A stretch of 64,000 bases of DNA from Luzula sylvatica (GCA_946800325.1 OX326961.1:12460215-12524214), one strand, 5' to 3'; shown: positions 31,101 through 43,040, counted from the first letter of the stretch. Program-made: numbers and translations. The notes: generated from the letters alone by a model not told the origin.

Positions 31101-34100
31101 TTTGAGGAGTTCAATTAACGTGATTTCAGATCATTTGTATCGTATCTTTTACTACATAACTTTTCACCAAATTTCACAAACACTAAGAAAGTTTGTTTTT
31201 CGATTCAAAACAAGATTTTAACGCTTTGAAGAGTTCAAATAACGTGTTTTTAGATCATTTGTATCGTATCTTTTACTACATAACTTTTCACCAAATTTCA
31301 CAAACCCTAATAAAGTTTGTTTTTCGATTCAAAACAAGATTTTAACGCTTTGAGGAACTCAAATAACGTGTTTTTAGATCATTTGTATCGTATCTTTTAC
31401 TACATAACTTTTCACCAAATTTCACAAACAATAAGAAAGTTTGTTTTCCGATTCAAAACACGATTTTAACGCTTTGAGGAGTTCAAATAACGTGTTTTTA
31501 GATCATTTGTATCGTATCTTTTACTACATAACTTTTCACCAAATTTCACAAACACAAAGAAAGTTTGTTTTTCAATTCAAAACAAGATTTTAACGCTTTG
31601 AGGAGTTCAAATAACGTGATTTCAGATCATTTGTATTGTATCTTTTAGTACATAACTTTTCACCAAATTTCACAAACACGAAGAAAGTTTGTTTTTCGAT
31701 TCAAAACAAGATTTTAACGCTTTGAGGAGTTCAAATAACGTCTTTTTAGATCATTTGTATCGTATCTTTTACTACATAACTTTTCACCAAATTTCACAAA
31801 CACTAAGAAAGTTTGTTTTTCGATTCAAAACAAGATTTTAACGCTTTGAGGAGTTCAAATAACGTGATTTCAGATCATTTGTATCGTATCTTTTACTACA
31901 TAACTTTTCACCAAATTTCACAAATACTAAGAAAGTTTGTTTTTCGATTCAAAACAAGATTTTAACGCTTTGAAGAGTTCAAATAACGTGTTTTTAGATC
32001 ATTTGTATCGTATCTTTTACTACATAACTTTTCACCAAATTTCACAAACACTAATAAAGTTTGTTTTTCGATTCAAAACAAGATTTTTTTAAGGAACTCA
32101 AATAACGTGTTTTTAGATCATTTGTATCGTATCTTTTACTATATAACTTTTCACCAAATTTCACAAACACTAAGAAAGTTTGTTTTCCGATTCAAAACAC
32201 GATTTTAACGCTTTGAGGAGTTCAAATAACGTGTTTTTAGATCATTTGTATCGTATCTTTTACTACATAACTTTTCACCAAATTTCACAAACACTAAGAA
32301 AGTTTGTTTTTCGATTCAAAACAAGATTTTAACGCTTTGAGGAGTTCAAATAACGTGATTTCAGATCATTTGTATCGTATCTTTTACTACATAACTTTTC
32401 ACCAAATTTCACAAACACTAAGAAAGTTTGTTTTTCGATTCAATACAAGATTTTAACGCTTTGAAGAGTTCAAATAACGTGTTTTTAGATCATTTGTATC
32501 GTATCTTTTACTACATAACTTTTCACCAAATTTCACAAACACTAATAAAGTTTGTTTTTCGATTCAAAACATGATTTTAACGCTTTGAGGAACTCAAATA
32601 ACGTGATTTCAGATCATTTGTATCATATCTTTTACTACATAACATTTCACCAAATTTCACAAACACTAAGAAAGTTTGTTTTTCGATTCAAAACAAGATT
32701 TTAACGCTTTGAAGAGTTCAAATAACGTGTTTTCAGATCATTTGTATCGTATCTTTTAGTACATAACTTTTCACCAAATTTCACAAACACAAAGAAAGTT
32801 TGTTTTTCAATTCAAAACAAGATTTTAACGCTTTGAGGAGTTCAAATAACGTGATTTCAGATCATTTGTATCGTATCTTTTACTACATAACTTTTCACCA
32901 AATTTCACAAACACAAACAAAGTTTGTTTTTCAATTCAAAACAAGATTTTAACGCTTTGAGGAGTTCAAATAACGTCATTTCAGATCATTTGTATCGTAT
33001 CTTTTAGTACATAACTTTTCACCAAATTTCACAAACACTAAGAAAATTTGTTTTTCGATTCAAAACAAGATTTTAACGCTTTGAGGAGTTCAAATAACGT
33101 GTTTTTAGATCATTTGTATCGTATCTTTTACTACATAACTTTTCACCAAATTTCACAAACACTAAGAAAGTTTGTTTTTCGATTCAAAACAAGATTTTAA
33201 CGCTTTGAGGAGTTCAATTAACGTGATTTCAGATCATTTGTATCGTATCTTTTACTACATAACTTTTCACCAAATTTCACAAACACTAAGAAAGTTTGTT
33301 TTTCGATTCAAAACAAGATTTTAACGCTTTGAAGAGTTCAAATAACGTGTTTTTAGATCATTTGTATCGTATCTTTTACTACATAACTTTTCACCAAATT
33401 TCACAAACCCTAATAAAGTTTGTTTTTCGATTCAAAACAAGATTTTAACGCTTTGAGGAACTCAAATAACGTGTTTTTAGATCATTTGTATCGTATCTTT
33501 TACTACATAACTTTTCACCAAATTTCACAAACACTAATAAAGTATGTTTTTCGATTCAAAACAAGATTTTTTTGAGGAACTCAAATAACGTGTTTTTAGA
33601 TCATTTGTATCGTATCTTTTACTACATAACTTTTCACCAAATTTCACAAACACTAAGAAAGTTTGTTTTCCGATTCAAAACACGATTTTAACGCTTTGAG
33701 GAGTTCAAATAACGTGTTTTTAGATCATTTGTATCGTATCTTTTACTACATAACTTTTCACCAAATTTCACAAACACAAACAAAGTTTGTTTTTCAATTC
33801 AAAACAAGATTTTAACGCTTTGAGGAGTTCAAATAACGTGATTTCAGATCATTTGTATCGTATCTTTTAGTACATAACTTTTCACCAAATTTCACAAACA
33901 CTAAGAAAATTTGTTTTTCGATTCAAAACAAGATTTTAACGCTTTGAGGAATTCAAATAACGTGTTTTTAGATCATTTGTATCGTATCTTTTACTACATA
34001 ACTTTTCACCAAATTTCACAAACACTAAGAAAGTTTGTTTTTCGATTCAAAACAAGATTTTAACGCTTTGAGGAGTTCAATTAACGTGATTTCAGATCAT

Positions 34101-36771
34101 TTGTATCGTATCTTTTACTACATAACTTTTCACCAAATTTCACAAACACTAAGAAAGTTTGTTTTTCGATTCAAAACAAGATTTTAACGCTTTGAAGAGT
34201 TCAAATAACGTGTTTTTAGATCATTTGTATCGTATCTTTTACTACATAACTTTTCACCAAATTTCACAAACCCTAATAAAGTTTGTTTTTAGATTCAAAA
34301 CAAGATTTTAACGCTTTGAGGAACTCAAATAACGTGTTTTTAGATCATTTGTATCGTATCTTTTACTACATAACTTTTCACCAAATTTCACAAACACTAA
34401 TAAAGTTTGTTTTTCGATTCAAAACAAGATTTTTTTGAGGAACTCAAATAACGTGTTTTTAGATCATTTGTATCGTATCTTTTACTACATAACTTTTCAC
34501 CAAATTTCACAAACACTAAGAAAGTTTGTTTTCCGATTCAAAACACGATTTTAACGCTTTGAGGAGTTCAAATAACGTGTTTTTAGATCATTTGTATCGT
34601 ATCTTTTAATACATAACTTTTCACCAAATTTCACAAACACTAAGAAAGTTTGTTTTTCGATTCAAACCAAGATTTTAACGCTTTGAGGAGTTCAAATAAC
34701 GTGATTTCAGATCATTTGTATCGTATCTTTTACTACATAACTTTTCACCAAATTTCACAAACACTAAGAAAGTTTGTTTTTCGATTCAAAACAAGATTTT
34801 AACGCTTTGAAGAGTTCAAATAACGTGTTTTTAGATCATTTGTATCGTATCTTTTACTACATAACTTTTCACCAAATTTCAGAAACACTAATAAAGTTTG
34901 TTTTTCGATTCAAAACAAGATTTTAACGCTTTGAGGAGTTCAAATAACGTGATTTCAGATCTTTTGTATCATATCTTTAACTACATAACTTTTCACCAAA
35001 TTTCACAAACACTAAGAAAGTTTGTTTTTCGATTCAAAACAAGATTTTAACGCATTGAGGAGTTCAAATAACGTGTTTTTTGATCATTTGTATCGTATCT
35101 TTTACTATATAACTTTTCACCAAATTTCACAAACACTAAGAAAGTTTGTTTTTCGATTCAAAACAAGATTTTAACGCTTTGAGGAGTTCAAATAACGTGT
35201 TTTTAAATCATTTGTTTCGTATCTTTTACTACATAACTTTTCACCAAATTTCACAAACACTAAGAAAGTTTGTTTTTCGATTCAAAACAAGATTTTAACG
35301 CGTTGAGGTGTTCAAATAACGTGATTTTAGATCATTTGTATCGTATCTTTTACTACATAACTTTTCACCAAATTTCACAAACACAAAGAAAGTTTGTTTT
35401 CCGATTCAAAACAAGATTTTAACGCTTTGAGGAGTTCAAATAACGTGTTTTTAGATCATTTGTATCGTATCTTTTACTACATAACTTTTCACCAAATTTC
35501 ACAAACACTAAGAAAGTTTGTTTTTCGATTCAAAACAAGATTTTAACGCTTTGAGGAGTTCAAATAACGTGATTTCAGATCATTTGTATCGTATCTTTTA
35601 CTACATAACTTTTCACCAAATTTCACAAACACTAAGAAAGTTTGTTTTTCGATTCAAAACAAGATTTTAACGCTTTGAGGAGTTCAAATAACGTGATTTC
35701 AGATCATTTGTATCGTATCTTTTACTACATAACTTTTCACCAAATTTCACAAACACTAAGAAAGTTTGTTTTTCGATTCAAAACAAGATTTTAACGCTTT
35801 GAAGAGTTCAAATAACGTGTTTTCAGATCATTTGTATCGTATCTTTTACTACATAACTTTTCACCAAATTTCACAAACTCTAAGAAAGTTTGTTTTCCGA
35901 TTCAAAACACGATTTTAACTCTTTGAGGAGTTCAAATAACGTGTTTTTAGATCATTTGTATCGTATCTTTTACTACATAACTTTTCACCAAATTTCACAA
36001 ACACAAAGAAAGTTTGTTTTTCAATTCAAAACAAGATTTTAACGCTTTGAGGAGTTCAAATAACGTGATTTCAGATCATTTGTATCTTATCTTTTAGTAC
36101 ATAACTTTTCACCAAATTTCACAAACACTAAGAAAGTTTGTTTTTCGATTCAAAACAAGATTTTAACGCTTTGAGGAGTTCAAATAACGTGTTTTTAGAT
36201 CATTTGTATCGTATCTTTTACTACATAACTTTTCACCAAACTTCACAAACACTAAGAAAGTTTGTTTTTCGATTCAAAACAAGATTTTAACGCTTTGAGG
36301 AGTTCAATTAACGTGATTTCAGATCATTTGTATCGTATCTTTTACTACATAACTTTTCACCAAATTTCACAAACACTAAGAAAGTTTGTTTTTCGATTCA
36401 AAACAAGATTTTAACGCTTTGAAGAGTTCAAATAACGTGTTTTTAGATCATTTGTATCGTATCTTTTACTACATAACTTTTCACCAAATTTCACAAACCC
36501 TAATAAAGTTTGTTTTTCGATTCAAAACAAGATTTTAACGCTTTGAGGAACTCAAATAACGTGTTTTTAGATCATTTGTATCGTATCTTTTACTACATAA
36601 CTTTTCACCAAATTTCACAAACAATAAGAAAGTTTGTTTTCCGATTCAAAACACGATTTTAACGCTTTGAGGAGTTCAAATAACGTGTTTTTAGATCATT
36701 TGTATCGTATCTTTTACTACATAACTTTTCACCAAATTTCACAAACACTAAGAAAGTTTGTTTTTCGATTC
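26386..36771 (+). repeat. Tandem pair of 5,193-bp higher-order repeats (42 monomers)
   Basis: Positions 26,386-31,578 are followed immediately by a near-identical copy at 31,579-36,771. The offset of 5,193 bp equals 42 monomers minus three 5-bp deletions. Markers that pair at this offset include the AAGGAACTC monomer (26,898 and 32,091), the TATGTTTTTCG monomer with its 5-bp-deleted neighbour (28,381 and 33,574) and the AAACCCTAATAAAG monomers. The copies differ by only scattered single bases by eye, so the duplication is recent. The block overlaps the right part of the 6,318-bp duplication. Confidence 0.9.
27757..29482 (+). repeat. Nested 7-monomer duplication, 863 bp
   Basis: Within the 42-monomer block, seven monomers starting near 27,757 are repeated from near 28,620. 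The AAACCCTAATAAAG variant lies at 28,212 and again at 29,075, an offset of 863 bp, which is 7 x 124 minus 5. An 868-bp (7-monomer) spacing also separates the TATCTTATC monomers at 3,263/4,131, 10,941/11,809 and 14,160/15,028, so a 7-monomer unit seems to be an older building block of the array. Confidence 0.8.
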
Positions 36772-39700
36772 AAAACAAGATTTTAACGCTTTGAGGAGTT
36801 CAAATAACGTGATTTCAGATCATTTGTATCGTATCTTTTACTACATAACTTTTCACCAAATTTCACAAACACTAAGAAAGTTTGTTTTTCGATTCAAAAC
36901 AAGATTTTAACGCTTTGAAGAGTTCAACTAACGTGTTTTCAGATCATTTGTATCGTATCTTTTACAACATAACTTTTCACCAAATTTAACAAGCACTAAG
37001 AAAGTTTGTTTTTCGATTCAAAACAAGATTTTAACGCTTTGAGGAGTTCAAATAACGTGATTTTAGATCATTTGTATCGTATCTTTTACTACATAACTTT
37101 TCACCAAATTTCACAAACACAAAGAAAGTTTGTTTTTCGATTCAAAACAAGATTTTAACGCTTTGAGGAGTTCAAATAACGTGTTTTTAGATCATTTGTA
37201 TCGTATCTTTTACTACATAACTTTTCACCAAATTTCACAAACACTAAGAAAGTTTGTTTTCGATTCAAAACAAGATTTTAACGCTTTGAGGAGTTCAAAT
37301 AACGTGATTTCAGATCATTTGTATCGTATCTTTTACTACATAACTTTTCACCAAATTTCACAAACACTAAGAAAGTTTGTTTTTCGATTCAAAATAAGAT
37401 TTTAACGCTTTGAAGAGTTCAAATAATGTATTTTTTGATCATTTGTATCGTATCTTTTACTACATAACTTTTCACCAAATTTCACAAACACTAAGAAAGT
37501 TTGTTTTTCGATTCAAAACAAGATTTTAACGCTTTGAGGAGTTCAAATAACGTGATTTTAGATCATTTGTATCGTATCTTTTACTACATAACTTTTCACC
37601 AAATTTCACAAACACAAAGAAAGTTTGTTTTTCGATTCAAAACAAGATTTTAACGCTTTGAGGAGTTCAAATAACGTGTTTTTAGATCATTTGTATCGTA
37701 TCTTTTACTACATAACTTTTCACCAAATTTCACAAACACAAAGAAAATTTGTTTTTCGATTCAAAACAAGATTTTAACCCTTTCAGGAGTTCAAATAACG
37801 TGTCTTTAGATCATTTGTATCGTATCTTTTACTACATAACTTTTCACCAAATTTCACAAACACTAAGAAAGTTTGTTTTTCGATTCAAAACAAGATTTTA
37901 ACGCTTTGGGGAGTTCAAATAACGTGTTTTTAGATCATTTGTATCGTATCTTTTACTATATAACTTTTCACCAAATTTCACAAACACAAAGAAAATTTGT
38001 TTTTCGATTCAAAACAAGATTTTAACGCTTTCAGGAGTTCAAATAACGTGTTTTTAGATCATTTGTATCGTATCTTTTACTACATAACTTTTCACCAAAT
38101 TTCACAAACACTAAGAAAGTTTGTTTTTCGGTTCAAAACAAGATTTTAACGCTTTGAGGAGTTCAAATAACGTGATTTCAGATCATTTGTATCGTATCTT
38201 TTACTACATAACTTTTCACCAAATTTCACAAACACTAAGAAAGTTTGTTTTTCGATTCAAAACAAGATTTTAACGCTTTGAGGAGTTCAAATAACGTGTT
38301 TTTAGATCATTTGTATCGTATCTTTTACTACATAACTTTTCACCAAATTTCAGAAACACTAATAAAGTTTGTTTTTCGATTCAAAACAAGATTTTAACGC
38401 TTTGAGGAGTTCAAATAACGTGATTTCAGATCATTTGTATCATATCTTTTACTATATAACTTTTCACCAAATTTCACAAACACTAAGAAAGTTTGTTTTT
38501 CGATTCAAAACAAGATTTTAACGCTTTGAGGAGTTCAAATAACGTGTTTTTTGATCATTTGTATCGTATCTTTTACTATATAACTTTTCACCAAATTTCA
38601 CAAACACTAAGAAAGTTTGTTTTTCGATTCAAAACAAGATTTTAACGCTTTGAGGAGTTTAAATAACGTGTTTTTAAATCATTTGTTTCGTATCTTTTAC
38701 TACATAACTTTTCACCAAATTTCACAAACACTAAGAAAGTTTGTTTTTCGATTCAAAACAAGATTTTAACGCTTTGAGGAGTTCAAATAACGTGTTTTTA
38801 AATCATTTGTTTCGTATCTTTTACTACATAACTTTTCACCAAATTTCACAAACAGTAAGAAAGTTTGTTTTTCGATTCAAAACAAGATTTTAACGCTTTG
38901 AGGAGTTCAAATAACGTGTTTCTGGATCATTTATATCGTATCTTTTGCTACATAACTTTTCACCAAATTTCACAAACACTAAGAAAGTTTGTTTTTCGAT
39001 TCAAAACACACTTTTAACGTTTTGAGGAGTTCAAATAACGTGTTTTTAGATCATTTGTATCGTATCTTTTACTACATAACTTTTCACCAAATTTCACAAA
39101 CACTAATAAAGTTTGTTTTTCGATTCAAAACAAGATTTTAACGCTTTGAGGAACTCAAATAACGTGTTTTTAGATCATTTGTATCGTATCTTTTACTACA
39201 TAATTTTTCACCAAATTTCACAAACACTAACAAAGTTTGTTTTTCGATTCAAAACAAGATTTTATCGCTTTGAAGAGTTCAAATAACGTGTTTTTAGATC
39301 ATTTGTTTCGTATCTTTTACTACATAACTTTTCACCAAATTTTACAAACACTAAGAAAGTTTGTTTTTCGATTCAAAACAAACTTTTAACGCGTTGAGGA
39401 GCTCAAATTACGTGTTTTTAGATCATTTGTATCGTATATTTTACTACATAACTTTTCACCAAATTTCACAAACACTAAGAAAGTTTGTTTTACGATTCAA
39501 AACATGATTTTAACGCTTTGAGGAGTTCAAATAACGTGTTTTTAGATCATTTGTATCGTATCTTTTACTACATAACTTTTCACCAAATTTCACAAACACT
39601 AAGAAAGTTTGTTTTTCGATTCAAAACAAGATTTTAACACTTTGAGGAGTTCAAATAACGTGATTTTAGATCATTTGTATCGTATCTTTTACTACATAAT

Positions 39701-39899
39701 TTTTCACCAAATTTCACAAACACTAAGAAAGTTTGTTTTTCGATTCAAAACATGATTTTAACGCTTTGAGGAGTTCAAATAACGTGATTTCAGATCATTT
39801 GTATCGTTTCTTTTACTATATAACTTTTCACCAAATTTCACAAACACTAAGAAAGTTTGTTTTTCGATTCAAAACAAACTTTTAACGCGTTGAGGTGTT

Positions 39900-40300
39900 C
39901 AAATAACGTGTTTTTTTTATCGTTTGTATCGAATCTTTTATTACATACCGTTTCACCAAATTTTGCAAACACTAAGAAAGTTTGTTTTTTTGTTCATAGC
40001 AATCTTTTTACACTTTGAGGAGTCCATATAACATATTTTTGAGATGGTTTGGATCGAATCTTTTATTACGTAAGTTTTCATCAAAATTTACAAACACTAC
40101 TAAAGTTTGTTTTTTATTCATAGCAATTTTTTTATGCTTTGAGGAGTCCAAATAACGTGTTTTTTAGATTGTATTGATCGAATTTTTTATGACGTAATTT
40201 TTCACCAAATTGTACAAACACAACTAAAATTTGTTTTCGCTGTAGACAGTCTTGATAATCTATTTAGGATTTGAGGAGTCCAAATAACGTGTTTTTTATA
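39900..40300 (+). repeat. Decayed edge monomers of the satellite
   Basis: After 39,900 the monomers remain recognisable (CACTTTGAGGAGTCC, AAATAACGTG, CAAACACTA, AAGTTTGTTTTT) but carry many substitutions and indels. The last recognisable piece is GATTTGAGGAGTCCAAATAA near 40,268. About three monomers decay in this way before unique AT-rich sequence begins. Confidence 0.88.
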
Positions 40301-40705
40301 TTTTTCTTAGAACTTATAACTCCAATAATTAATATATGTATTTTACAGTACACAAAATATGTGCATTAGAATAATTAATCTAATTGTTTATATTAATTAA
40401 AATAAACAATAAAATTTTGTAAAATAATATAACAGTTTTAAAATTATATTAATATTATTTTAACAAATAATACAAGTAGCGTTACTGTTTCGATTGATTT
40501 ACAGTCGAGTACGCAATTTGGTACTGTTTCGATTGATTTACTGAGTTGAGTATGCGATTGATTTGCTTACGTTATTTACTGAGTTCTCTAAGTTTTTTCA
40601 CGATGCACGAGGCTTTATTTTATTTGGCAACGCAATCCACGAGACATTATTTTTTTTAATATTAGTCTAATGTCTAATATTATCTTATGAATTCCGGTCG
40701 TTGCA
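40301..40705. other. AT-rich spacer between satellite and first gene
   Basis: No gene is visible. A short imperfect direct duplication containing TACTGTTTCGATTGATTTAC lies near 40,483 and 40,522. The rest is AT-rich. Confidence 0.6.
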
Positions 40706-40830
40706 ATTCGTTGAGATATAAAGCTGTGAAAGTATCTCTCTTATATTAAAACAATTTGCACAATATCATCACCAGAAGAATCTCAAATCTTAAGCACGCA
40801 ATCATTAGAAGAAGAAGAAACCAAATTTTT
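40705..40830 (+). promoter_or_regulatory. Ancestral promoter block of F-box/PP2 gene 1
   Basis: AAAGCTGTGAAAGTATCTCT followed by TATATTAA (40,742-40,749) and AGAATCTCA matches the block immediately upstream of gene 2 (53,710-53,815) in sequence and order. TATATTAA is a plausible TATA box. In gene 2 this block lies about 100 bp before the start codon; here it is about 840 bp away because of an intervening insertion. Confidence 0.6.
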
Positions 40831-41544
40831 TTGAAGGAGAGAAATTCTCTCCAGTTTTATTAGTATTAAAGTTTATTATTGGGAGTAAGAGGTAGTTAAT
40901 TGTCCAAGTGTACAAGGCAACCTATGTGGTAGATGTTTGATATGGTGTCCGCAATCTCACTTAAACGTTATTCCAATCTCACTTAAACGTTATTGATTCG
41001 TCAATCGAATCAATCTAGGATGTTTAAATGGATTGATTAGACTCTAAATTAATGGGTAAATTAATTGATTCAATTAAGGAATATTTATTCAATTAAGAAG
41101 TCTGGAGAGGTTTTTATACCTAGGGTTCAATGTTTAGGGAAATGATTTCCTTGTTTTGATGAATCCGGGAAATGATTTCGATTTTAAGAATTCGGGATTT
41201 AATAAACGGGAATTCAAGTTCTAATTTGTAAAATTTATAAAATAGAAGAGGATATTTAGGAGTAGTTATTTTAGAATAGGGCAAATATCCTCAAAATTCA
41301 AATTGTAAAAATAAAATTTTATATATATCACAATAGAAATAGGACATTCTCAACAAAAAAAAAAAGTCTTGATCAATTAATATTTATTAAATTAATTGTT
41401 TAAGTGAAATTGGGGGACCTGTTATGTTTTCCATGGGGGTATATCTGTCTGTTATAAATGGGTGTTAGTGTCCAGCAGGCCCTTTGCAACTTGCAAGATT
41501 AGCATAAAGAAGACCATCTCTCAGCGGCCCTTGCAAGATTAAAA
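40822..41544. mobile_element. 723-bp insertion in the leader of gene 1, type unknown
   Basis: Gene 1 and gene 2 upstream regions align except for this segment. It is bracketed by a 9-bp direct repeat AGAAGAAAC at 40,813-40,821 and 41,545-41,553, which may be a target-site duplication. The A/G-rich context means chance repetition is possible. No terminal inverted repeat or coding sequence is visible. CTTGCAAGATTA occurs twice near its right end. Confidence 0.45.
41452..41459 (+). promoter_or_regulatory. Candidate TATA box supplied by the insertion
   Basis: TTATAAAT lies 125 bp upstream of the ATG of gene 1, a spacing compatible with transcription starting near 41,485. It lies inside the segment absent from gene 2, so gene 1 may use a new promoter. 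No expression evidence is available. Confidence 0.4.
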
Positions 41545-41583
41545 AGAAGAAACTTAAAAAGAAAAAAGAAAAAAGAGCTAGCA

Positions 41584-42044
41584 ATGGAAGTCACAACTAA
41601 ATCTCAGGTATTCATTTTTCCCACTGTATTAGATTAATGGGTACTCGTTTGAGTGTCCTGCTTTAGTTCTTGGTTTTCAATTGAATAAATCAACATCTAT
41701 ATGTAGGACTATATTTCTCAACTACCTCCGGATTGCCTGAGTAACGTGATCGCATTGACATCTGCGCGAGATGCATGTAGATCATCGGCTGTTTCCGCGG
41801 CCTTCCAAGCGACAGCTGATGCAGACTGCGTTTGGGAGCAATTTTTGCCTCCCGATCTGCCGTCCATTTTAGAGCGGGCTGAGATGGATGGACTATTGGC
41901 ACTGCCGTCCATGAAGAAGAAACTTTACCTCCACCTGTGCAGTCGCGGGATTCTAATTGACGGCGGTACAAAGGTATGTTTTGCATTTTTTATTTATTTA
42001 TCCATATGTAAAATTAAAATCGCGTGAGTCATTTGGGCGAGTTG

Positions 42045-42086
<42 letters not shown>

Positions 42087-42825
42087 TATGAACTGAACTG
42101 ATACATCATAGCATAAATCATCGTAAGATAATTTTATTTTCACTAATTCACAAGCACGGATTAAAATTAAATTATTTATCTATGTTCTTTTTCAATATTT
42201 TGGAACAAAAATAGAGTTTTAGATTGGATGGACCGAGCGGAGCAAAGATATACTTTATGTCGGCAAGAGCTCTATCGATAACCGGGGGTGACAGACCACA
42301 ATACTGGCGATGGATCCCTCATAAGGATTCAAGGTACCAATCTACATATGTATTTACTTATTTCAGATAAGTGAATATACTATATGGAATTTAATCTTAT
42401 GTTTTATTAATCGAAGGTTTTCGGAAGTGACCGAGCTATTGCTGATTTGTTGGTTGGAAGTATGTGCAATGTTTGCATGCAAGGAACTCACTCCCGAAAC
42501 AATCTATGCAGCATATTTGGTATTTAAAATAACAAATGACTCGCAAGGTCTCGATAATCCAATGTTTGAAGGCGTTGTTTTGGTCGGCACTTACGAGTCA
42601 AAAGAAATAGTATCCTTAAAACCAAGCACGAGGAGCGGTTTTCAAAATGTGAGGCTTCCTCGAACAAGAATAGATGGGTGGATGGAGATGAAACTCGGAG
42701 ACTTTTACAATGACAATGCGGAGAACGACGAGGTGGTGATGAAATTGTTGGAGGTTAAAATGCTTGGGTGTAAAAGTGGGATTATTGTTGAAGGTATTGA
42801 AATACGACCTGAATCGAGAAATTAG
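41584..42825 (+). CDS. F-box protein with PP2 domain, gene 1 (four exons)
   Basis: Exons are 41,584-41,607, 41,707-41,973, 42,215-42,333 and 42,417-42,825. All introns are GT-AG, and the product is 272 aa. Residues ~10-55 form an F-box (ISQLPPDCLSNVIALTSARD, then VWEQFLPPD), which in this family binds SKP1 in an SCF ubiquitin ligase. Residues ~98-270 are a phloem-protein-2 lectin-like domain: SFRLDG, ALSITGGDRPQYWRW, WLEV, DGWMEMKLGDF and IIVEGIEIRP. This is the PP2-B architecture; the substrate or glycan ligand is unknown. The start matches that of gene 2, with the same ATGGAAGTCACAAC context. I recall W where both copies have G in the ITGGD segment. Length and splice phases match gene 2, so it is probably functional. 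Its leader carries a 723-bp insertion and intron 2 holds a TA microsatellite. Confidence 0.9.
42047..42085. repeat. (TA)n microsatellite in intron 2 of gene 1
   Basis: About 38 bp of uninterrupted TA dinucleotide lie within the intron. Intron 2 of gene 2 has no equivalent TA tract. Confidence 0.95.
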
Positions 42826-43040
42826 TGATTGAAAATTTATGTCTGGTTAATGTTTGGATGATTTATCTGTTTCTCGTGTGATCATATTTTCCCGAAACTT
42901 GATTAATGTAAATGAATTTTTCTTACTTTGCCCTCATATTTCACCACCGCACCCTTTATATCATAATTAACACCTTTTTTAACATGTTAATTAACAAGGA
43001 ATACAAATTTTTTATCGAGGTATGGGGATGTTTAATGTGA
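42826..43040 (+). other. 3' flank shared by the PP2 copies
   Basis: This flank aligns with those of gene 2 (55,935-56,080) and of the pseudogene (57,163-57,320). Shared text includes CCCGAAACTTGATTAATGTA, CTTTGCCC, TTTCACCACC and TTAATTAACA. The duplications therefore carried the 3' flank along. The CTTTGCCCCC...CACCCTC part resembles the termini of the MITE at 45,778 and may be an old MITE end. Confidence 0.65.

Larger units (their letters stand above)
1..39900 (+). repeat. Satellite array, 124-bp monomer
   Basis: The motif AAAACAAGATTTTAACGC recurs at 1, 125, 249, 373, 497 and so on, giving a 124-bp head-to-tail period. About 320 monomers are present, all in the same orientation, with no inserted transposon. 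Most monomers differ at a few positions. The commonest alternatives lie after AATAACGTG, where the text is either TTTTTAGATC or ATTTCAGATC, with rarer forms ATGTTAG, TTTTGAG and TTTTTTG. Eleven monomers share a 5-bp deletion that turns GATTTTAACGCTTTGAGG into GATTTTTTTGAGG or close variants (near 4,598, 7,817, 12,280, 15,497, 20,575, 26,893, 28,375, 29,238, 32,086, 33,568 and 34,432). The left end is cut by the window. The length, homogeneity and block structure suit a centromeric or other major plant satellite; the role is inferred. Confidence 0.97.

Noticed and set aside
1..40300. Regularly repeated array resembling a CRISPR locus
   Set aside because: There are no unique spacers; whole 124-bp units repeat, and the context is a plant genome.
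41690..42027. Overlapping + and - frames over exon 2 of gene 1
   Set aside because: The minus frames are antisense shadows; the + frame runs past the GT splice site at 41,974 into intron 2.
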